Program-made: the position numbers and the translations under genes
Assembly: GCA_013396655.1 (NCBI GenBank)
Contig: WBMV01001019.1
Coordinates: 238,185-302,184 of the forward strand
From: Campylorhamphus procurvoides
Lineage: Eukaryota > Chordata > Aves > Passeriformes > Dendrocolaptidae
DNA: 64,000 nt
Direction: 5' to 3'
The notes under the pieces: model-generated
What the model saw: only the letters and a program-made list of their open reading frames with translations
The model's database searches: none
What the model was told of the DNA's origin: nothing
Shown: one piece after another, positions 56,390 to 64,000 of the stretch
Position numbering within the stretch: the first letter of the stretch is position 1
Layout: every line of letters starts with the position of its first letter

Positions 56390-59300
56390 ATGACGTCCTA
56401 AGTGGTTTGATTTGGTGTATCTAAGTGCCTCTCCCTGAACATTACATTAGATTTGTTCTTTGAAGGCATTTGAGGTAGAATTCTCCTTGGAAGACATGAC
56501 AAAGAAGAATTACCAGGCTGTTCTCCATTAATAGATTTGTTTCATTATGTAACTGCCAAGTTTTCTTTAGAGTTTTCTGTTTGTGGTTTTTTCCATATAC
56601 CATTCTAAGGCAGAGATACTCTTTAATATAAGAAAAGTTTTGAGGTTTATGTCACAATGGTGCTTTGGCATCATGAGCCTGTACTGGAAAGCAATTTTTG
56701 ACTGTGATTTTTAAGTAATAAAGGCACTTTTAGAAACCAAACAGTCCTTTTGGTTTTTAAGAATTAGAATAAATTTTATCTTGAATACATTTTATTGCTC
56801 CTTTTCATATTCTGAATTTTAAGTGCACACCTTGAGTAACAATAACATAAAATTATCTATGAATGATTGTGAATAAATTTCTTGTGAAAGTTTTATCCAG
56901 CGAGGATGGTGTTGGACTGACCCCTTTGTGACCATATGGAAAAAAGGTATATATTCACTGGAATGCATAACTCCACTGTTTACACTAAAATGGTGTACGA
57001 ACCAGCCAAACCTTCACAAACCATGGTTTAATGTTTTTCTCAAGTGAGGTTTCAAATACTAGTAAAACCTACATTTCATGCACTTCCAACATCTGCACAT
57101 ACAGAAATGGCATTGTGTTGACATTAACCAAAACATTTAAAGGACAAGCCCTAGAAAAGAACTCATGGCTTTATATTACTGAGGAAGGCTGATGAGGAGG
57201 GGGCACGCCAACACCTGTTTTGTGGCACCCTATGGAGAAGCTTGTGCCCTGTGATTCCTTTCAGTTTCTCTTCTTCAATCACTGCCATTTCTCACTGTTT
57301 CCCTACCCCCAACTGCCTTGAAGCTTACCTTGAGTTTTAATTTCCCTGTGTCACTTATATCGTCATGTATTCAATTTTAAATGTTGTTTGTTCTTTCTTT
57401 TTTCTTGAAAGCACCCTCTGTCAGTACAAGTATTATCATAAAATAATATTATGCTACAGGAAAACACCCAAAGAAAGTAGTTAGCGCATAAAAAAAAGAC
57501 TATTTCATTAAAAGGCTATTACACTTCTCCCAGCTTCCTGCTTTTGAAGTTAATTGCTTTGAGTGGCCCATTGGACTAGAATGATAAGGATTTTATATAT
57601 TGTGACATCAGGGATGTCAAAGACTTGTGATTTCCCTGAGTTCCTCATCTGGTTAAAGATAGGGAAGCAGGAGCCTAAGAACAAGACTCCAACTGGTAAT
57701 ATTTTACTTCATGAGCTGCTAAAACCAACCACTTGCAGACACCGAGGCAAAGAAGAGTCTGTAGCACCTGGTCTAGTTATGGCTGAACACGTTTTGAAAG
57801 AAGAATGCAGCATACATTTTGGACCAGATTAGTCTCAAGGCCTGAGTAGTTTTATAATGGCTTTTCTCTGCTTTACCTGTGGGTTCAACTCTCCTTAGCA
57901 GAAATTGGTTTATGAGGAGAAGAATTATTCATGGAAATTTCTGTCCACCTTCCCCTGCATCATGTGTTGGTTATACTAGATACTGAATAGGGAACCTGTA
58001 CTGCAGGACATCAAACTGTAAAGAACTGAGGGATAACCCAACCTTCTCTGGGGTTGAACATATCAGAAATCAGTGCCCAGAATCTACTTATACACTTGAG
58101 CAAATTAGACAGCTCATCACACAAAGTTTTACAGGTGTAGAAGTGGTAGTAATCTCCTGATAGGCAACAAGACACAACAGTCAGCTTATTGCTATGTTTT
58201 GACTGCCAGTCTCTGCTGAAACACTTTTCATTTTACAATCCAAATTTCTCAAGTGAAAGCCATAATTACTCACTTACAAAATTTGCTGGGGTAATTGTTC
58301 TTTCGTCACGTTAACTGAAACTATGTTTGCAAAGACAAATCAGCATCAGTGGAGTTGGAGGGAAAAAATTAATGACTCTAACCCACTGAGCAAAACACAT
58401 ATAGAAAGAAGACATCTAAGTTCTCATTCCTGATCCAACGATTCTTGAATTACACTGTACCCTGGAGCTCGAAGTTATATAGCCCCAGGGACAATTAAAT
58501 TGGACTCAGCCTTCAAAGTTCTGCAGATCTCCTGCATTGCACTCTGGATGAAAAGATGTGTACCTTTTGTGCTAGTCCTTAGAGTTGTTCTGTCTGCCTT
58601 CTTTGTGGCAGACAAGGCGGAACGATCTGGGTAGGACTCACCTTTCCCTCTTTTATGGGAACTGCACCTAAACCAGCAAGTACTGAAAATGGATAGACTT
58701 AGTGAAAGACATTGCCAACTATCATAATGCATTGAATCAGAATGCATAAAACATTGCATAGAAAAATTCCCTCTGGGTTTGTGTTCCTTTATTTTCTTCC
58801 TTTCCCCCCCTCCCCTAACAAAGATGCATTTGATGATTTGTCCTTGAAAACATGGTGTTTCTTCACCAAATGTAGGCTTCATACAAAATGAAACACTTCT
58901 TTGGTTAGCTATTTCAATTAATTTTTTTTCATGTAACTATATAACTTAAAATACATTTCAATTCTTAATTATTAGTGTACTAGGAATGAAGAATGGCCCA
59001 TTTTTTAGTGATTAGATTATTGTTCTTCTTGCCCTCCAGGATTTATACTACGTAACATTTAGATTAAAACCATCACAGAATTAAAAGTGCACGAATATAA
59101 AATTACTGCACTGTTTTGTTAGCTAGGCTGTGCTCTATTCCATGTGGTGGGGGGAAAAAATAAGAAAAGAAAAATTATTTTATTAAAACACTAGTGTATT
59201 TTAAAAATGGAATTATTTAGTGCAGTTTGCATATTTCTGTTTACCATGGACAAAATGTAAAAAAAAAAAAAAAATCAAGTGCTTTATAGGAATTTCATAA

Positions 59301-60660
59301 GCACTTATCCTTTTTTCCTTCTCCATGGTGTAAGTGGGCATCAACCTCTTTAAGTACCTCTGAAATCCTGCCTCATTCTTCACCCTCAGAAAATGCAAAC
59401 AAACTATTGTAGTTACAGTATGGAGAGATAAATGGTGAACATCTCTTCTAACACAATTGCAGTGGCAACATGCCACAGGAATTCTGGCTTGGGCTATGAT
59501 TCTCTGAGCACCTTGCCTGAGATCAGGTATGATCAGGCTCATTGGCTACTCCAAAGTGATGTCATAACTGCCTGACAACAAACCTCGCAATTAGAATGAT
59601 GGTGTACCCAAATCCTAAGCCTTCTAATATTTTTGAATGTTCTCAAGAGAATGTGATGATTGGTTGTTGCAGCTTGATGTGCTATATGGACACTCAATAA
59701 TAATTATCTCTGAATCCTTACAGTAATGCCCATAAGAGGGGAACTCGCAGCAGTGCTTTGCCTGTCCTATACCCTTTTGTTAGTTTGTTTCAGACTGTTA
59801 GTAAGGAGTGAAAAGGATTTTTATTTTTTTTTAATTCACCAAGAGTTCAATTTCCAAACCACAAGTCCCAGGAGTCCGAAGCAAGGTGCTCAAACTAACT
59901 GCTCTGCTGCAGCTAAGTTAGAACTTGATTTTCCCATTGGCAGATTGGGCCACTCTACTTTACATATTTAACACATGCTTGCATTCCTGCTTTGTTGAAC
60001 TCATCAGAGATGCCTAATGTCTCTTTCACATAGCAAAGACAATCTTTTTACGATCTGAGAAAGTCAAGCTGCTTTCCATGTTGCAGCTTTGCAAATTTAA
60101 GGCCTAAACACCCTCTAGACCATGCCCTTCTAAGTATGCCAGAGGATGGTTGGTGTGGCATCCATGAACACTTGGCAGGCCCACACAGACCCTCCACACA
60201 AAAATAATGTGCACAGAAAGTTAATAAGTGGAGGTCCTCACTCCCAAACAATATCTGGTTTTAATAATTTAAATAGCTGATTGTAGGAAATCTTTTTTTT
60301 TCAGTTTTGGTTTTTGTTGCTCAGAAATTTTACTTAAAAGTTCACTGAAATAAGTTAAATGTAAAATGCATTAAAAGCACTGTTTGTTTCAACATGTGGC
60401 TCCATTGCCAGAGTACTACTGCACTGTTATCTCCAGGTATTTATTTGCTTATACCACATCTGATACCGAGATATGTGGTAAGACATAAGATGCCTGGTTT
60501 TGCTTCATGGTTTGCACAGATTTATAATGGAGAATTATTTAGCTCTACATTTGAAACAAGTTTATTACATTAACAAATAAAATCCATGCAATTTGATTTG
60601 GTAAATGTGTGTCATGTCTTGCGTTTGTGATCAGTGGGTTGCAACATCTTAGAAAAGCCA

Positions 60661-60718
60661 TGTTTGGACTAAGTGGTCTAATAGATCTTTCCTATGGCTA
60701 GATCTTGAGATTCTAAGT
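60661..60718 (+). mobile_element. Possible very degraded CR1 3' tail
   Basis: tttggactaagtggtctaat, then agatctttcctatggctaga and cttgagattctaag, resembles the CR1 end (ttggactagatgatctc..aggtcccttccaaccct..gattctgtga) at low identity over about 58 bp. The order of pieces is right but the match is weak, and chance cannot be excluded. Confidence 0.38.
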
Positions 60719-63700
60719 TTCCCTTAATTCTGGCAGAAATTGAGCAGCTGAAGATTTATCTATATTCTAGTATAAGTGACAGGACACCTTTTGCTTTAAA
60801 GGAGACCTCTTATTTAAAACAAAAAGTGCTCTGTCCATGGTGAGATAATACCCAGAATAAACAAAGGTTGTCCAATTTCATCCCACATAAAGAGTGCACA
60901 ATTTGCAGTGTGCAATCCTTGTTATTGGATGGCTTTAAAAGGTCAGCTGCATTACTCATTACAGGGCATTTCTACCTTACGTGTTATTTGTAAGATATTG
61001 CGGTTTCCCATAGAAATGCTGGCAATGGCAAAAAAAAGCTCTAAGATTTTGACCTCCCAATGTTACATGCTAAAGGACCATCAAGACTGAACAATATGAA
61101 CAGCCAAGGGTATATTAAACTAAGCAGACTTTTTCATCTCCTTCCAATTTAGTCTTATTTAATTTAGCTTTTAATAAAATGCATTCCTGTTAGCCATCAC
61201 TTCACCCTATTGTCTGTACAGCTTCAAATGACTGCCTTTTAGTGCTATGAATAGCCAAAGTAAAAATCTATAGTTACATTAGTTGCAGGTTATTGGTCAA
61301 TAAGTGTTCATTAAACACTACACTTATTCTTTTCAATTTACAGTGTTATTTGTTTTCTTATTTCATTGGCTTTGATAGGTCTTTTAAGACTTACTTTTTC
61401 TAAAAGTATCAGCCTCTGACAGTAGAGCACAGCCAAGCTCTGCTACATACAGTTAAAGCTCTCAATTCGTACTCACTCTCTTGAAACTTATGGTGATTGT
61501 TTGCTCAAAATATATGTAGATAAAAAAAATAAATTGAACCTCAGAAGAATTTTGGTTCCTGATTTATTTTAACCAGGATCATTGAGGCTTTTTTTTTTCC
61601 TATGTCAATCGATCACAGAAAAGCCAAAGGAAAGCATATTAGTGTTTATGGTGGGAAAAAAATAAAAGGTATTACAAACAAATGTTAAGCTTAAATGTAA
61701 TATTTTGATCTTTAAACTTTGAAAAAAACCTCAGCAATATAATTTAGTGTTTGAGTTCACAGCAATTGGCTTAAAGTTTATATTAATTTACAATGTCACA
61801 AATACAGAAGTCTAGTCATAGTAAATGCCTCACAATACTCTTCCCAAAAACAGTGACTTTGCCAAAATTGCATTAGTATTAATTTTAAATGTAGTTAAAA
61901 CAAATGGGGAAAGTGTGACAAAAAAAAACTTCACAGCAAAATTTTAGCTTGAGGGCATATTAACTTACAAGGGACAAACTTATCTTCAATATAAAAGGTT
62001 TTCAATCTGGTGATAGATAATAAAGATGCGGTTCTTTTATAGCTACACATATCTAATTCACATTCTGGTTGTGTGAAGAAACTTGCTGATTTTCTAAAAC
62101 TATATTTTATAGTAGAGAGAGAGAGAGGATGCTTTCTTCTGTCGCCGTCAAGAAATGCATCTTATTGTATTCAAAAACTGACAAAAACAACAGCAACAAT
62201 AACATGATGTTTGTATAAAACCCAAAGATTTGTGATTTTCTGCCCGGGAAACTAGACTGTAATCTTAAAAAAAAAAAAAAAAGGAGGTGCCAAGTACTTA
62301 ATGGACCTATAAGAGAAGAAACCCCAAACAAATCTGCTTGAAATTGCAAATGGATCATCAAGAACATATAATGAAAAGCTGTTGAGGACTCTTAGGGTAG
62401 CTGTCTTGATCTCTCACAGCAATGTGCTCATCAATTTAAGCAAATCTTTCTATATTAAACCAGCTCCGCACTCACAGATGGAAAGATTTTCTGTAATATT
62501 TTATCTAGAATATGTCTGAGTTTTGTAGCTGTTGAAACAAAATTTTCTACTGCATTATGCCTTTCTAAATGGGGTCCTGGTCCAAGGACTGACCATTGTT
62601 TAACTAAAACAGGAAAGAAATTAACAAAGTGGTCTCGTAGTAGTCTTCAAATGTCAAGCATATTGTGATACTCTTATTGAAAGAGAAAAAGAAGATTGGA
62701 AAATTCCATGCAGAAATATATGTTTTGAGCAAGTAAAGCATCATCTGATTGTCCATAATCTTCTTCAATTAATAGGTTTTTACATCACTCTTTGCATGCC
62801 TTGGTTTTAATTTCATGTAATGATTTCTTACTGGTTCAATACAAATACAGGAGTAGAAAAGAGTACACCAGGTTCAGCACGTCAGTTCATGAATATTTGA
62901 CAAATTGTTTTTATTTGATATGATCTATGCAGGATCACTTCTATTCCCAAGGTTGATTGTTGGGGTTTTTTTCCAGATCTGAGTAAGAACAGTTATTTTT
63001 AACAGCAATATGACATTTCCCTTCTAGCCTCATTCCAGTCAACCTATTCATTTCTTCCCAACAGAATGGATGACCTGTCCTTGTGGATATAACCACAGTG
63101 CTTCCCAAGTCAGACTGAACTGTGTGTTTTCTGCCTTTTCTTCATTGTCACTTCTCCCAATATCAGCTTTAAGAGAACAATTAATAGTATGTTAAATTTC
63201 TTAAGGAATAAGTAGTGTGGTTCAGTGAATAAGTAAGATTTTATCAACTAAAAAAAGTAAATATTATAAAATATGATATTTGAAGTGGATGCTACCATGA
63301 ATGAGAGGTTTCATTCACTTAAACAATCACCATCAAATGTATTGGCAAAAAGAAGGTTTTAACATGAATTTGTGAAAGCACAGCTTCACAGAATTCAATG
63401 GCAAGATTCACCCTCTTACTTACTACATGTATGAAACATAGAATGGAAAATTGGATTAGAATCGATTTATAGTCATTCACATAGAGACAGGAGATGCTAA
63501 GGGAGAAGGGTGCAAAGGATATGGGTGCAAAAAGATAGATACGAAAGGGTATAGTAGCACTTAGTCATTGATTAAATTAATATTTATAAACTGATTCTAT
63601 AGTATTAACTATAGTTGTGACAATTAACAGGTACCTATCAAAAATGCTCAGGTTTAGTGAAGTAGGCCAAATTCCTTTTTATTTCTCAACAGGCATAGTT

Positions 63701-63846
63701 TGCATCTTGATGGATGAGTGTGGACAGGGGATATCAGACTAGATCTCATCGTTGCCTTAAGGAAAGGGGAAAAAACTTTCCAAGACAACTTTATGTGGGT
63801 AAAGCAGAGAAGAGTTCTTTTACTTATAGGGTTTTGGGGTACAGAA
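60719..63846. other. Non-coding AT-rich stretch, small candidate element
   Basis: No gene was recognised. The part at about 61060-61340 has the mixed, motif-rich look of a conserved non-coding element (homeodomain-like cores in cttatttaatttagctttta, and a ttattggtcaataagtgttc block). I rate this low. A (GA)n microsatellite lies at 62114-62128 and an A-run of about 17 at 62266-62282. The frame at 62107-62367 is driven by these. Confidence 0.48.
62114..62128 (+). repeat. Short (GA)n microsatellite
   Basis: About seven GA units. A minor simple repeat. Confidence 0.85.
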
Positions 63847-63898
63847 TATAAAGGAGTATAAAAGAGTATATAAAGTATAAAAAGTATAAAAGAGTACA
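63847..63898 (+). repeat. Degenerate (GTATAAAA)n-type tandem repeat
   Basis: About 50 bp with repeated gtataaa(a/g) words (six or so) spaced 8-16 bp apart. It contains several TATAAA strings but this probably reflects slippage rather than a promoter. It lies just before the candidate LTR start at 63918. Confidence 0.75.
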
Positions 63899-63917
63899 AC
63901 ATGTGTTGATAAGTAAC

Positions 63918-64000
63918 TGTGGAGGTTTGGGTTGGCACCCTGCCAAGCCCAAGGCCCAGCCACACGGATTTCCCCCATCCAGGAGAGAAGGGAAAAAAAA
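63918..64000. mobile_element. Probable LTR element, cut by window edge
   Basis: From 63918 the sequence becomes abruptly G+C-rich and begins TGTGGAGGTTTGGGTTGG, a form like the TG-starting ends of avian LTRs (compare TGTGCTGGTTTTG at 34045). The following blocks ccctgccaagcccaaggccc and atttcccccatccaggagag look like songbird LTR sequence. The element continues past the end, so family, length and orientation cannot be fixed. A plus-strand LTR start or a minus-strand LTR end both fit. An alternative is that the AT-rich 63640-63917 part, which has an AATAAA on the minus strand at 63678-63683, belongs to a minus-strand LTR. Confidence 0.45.

Larger units (their letters stand above)
51093..60660. 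other. Long non-coding stretch with minor repeats
   Basis: About 9.5 kb with no recognised gene. Minor features are a (CA)n/(TA)n microsatellite at 55932-55950, a 26-bp tandem duplication at 56338-56389, a C-run near 58803-58814, and an A-run at about 59260-59274. The frames at 58475-58882 (135 codons, minus) and 59213-59542 (109 codons, minus) have no domain and no splice context. The patch at 58190-58350 has a conserved-element look (ccataattactcac, gctggggtaattgttc), which I note with low confidence. Confidence 0.5.

Noticed and set aside
58475..58882. 135-codon minus-strand frame
   Set aside because: No domain, no flanking splice signals and ordinary composition. A chance frame of this size is expected in 64 kb.
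59213..59542. 109-codon minus-strand frame
   Set aside because: Runs through a poly(A) stretch and shows no recognisable domain.
1..64000. CRISPR arrays, bacterial operons or insertion sequences
   Set aside because: The repeats are vertebrate microsatellites, CR1 and LTR elements. Nothing prokaryotic is visible.

Overview
This window is gene-poor, AT-rich nuclear DNA that almost certainly comes from a bird, probably a neoavian and perhaps a songbird. The evidence is the repeat content. There are several CR1 LINE 3' ends with the usual terminal block (agagaggttgtggagt, then gagcagggaggttgga, then gtcccttccaacc). There is also a complete solo LTR of the avian ERVL type with a perfect 5-bp target-site duplication. 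I saw no Alu, L1 or bacterial features. The species and locus are not recognisable from the sequence alone.

I found no convincing protein-coding gene, tRNA, rRNA or CRISPR. All short open frames look like chance. The three longest (about 360-385 codons) are artefacts of one simple-repeat array. The window is best read as intergenic desert or the inside of a very long intron. One internal-exon-like segment (17590-17766) has good splice-site consensus but stops in all three frames.

Layout: 1-7860 is unannotated AT-rich DNA with a possible tRNA-derived SINE scrap (about 3655-3775), a conserved-element-like block (4640-5030), a (TG)n microsatellite (6264-6302) and small tandem repeats. 7861-8090 is a CR1 3' end. 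9961-10069 is an A/C-only tract. 12975-14017 is the most striking structure: about 1 kb of nearly pure pyrimidine holding nine 84-bp higher-order units, eight of them apparently identical. 16772-16948 is a decayed CR1. 19190-19560, 24000-24190 and 25700-26430 look like candidate regulatory or conserved non-coding sequence. 32160-32262 is another A/C tract. 34045-34611 is the solo LTR. 39672-39743 is a minus-strand CR1 end. 42222-43013 is the best CR1 copy, with a broken 3' part of its reverse-transcriptase ORF. 46979-47131 is a G/T tract. 50650-51092 is an old CR1. 63918 to the window end appears to be the start of another LTR element, cut by the window edge.

There is no gene system to describe working together. 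The interest lies in the higher-order polypyrimidine array, the dated-by-structure transposon insertions and a handful of putative enhancers. The enhancer calls rest only on the look of the sequence and need an alignment to other birds.
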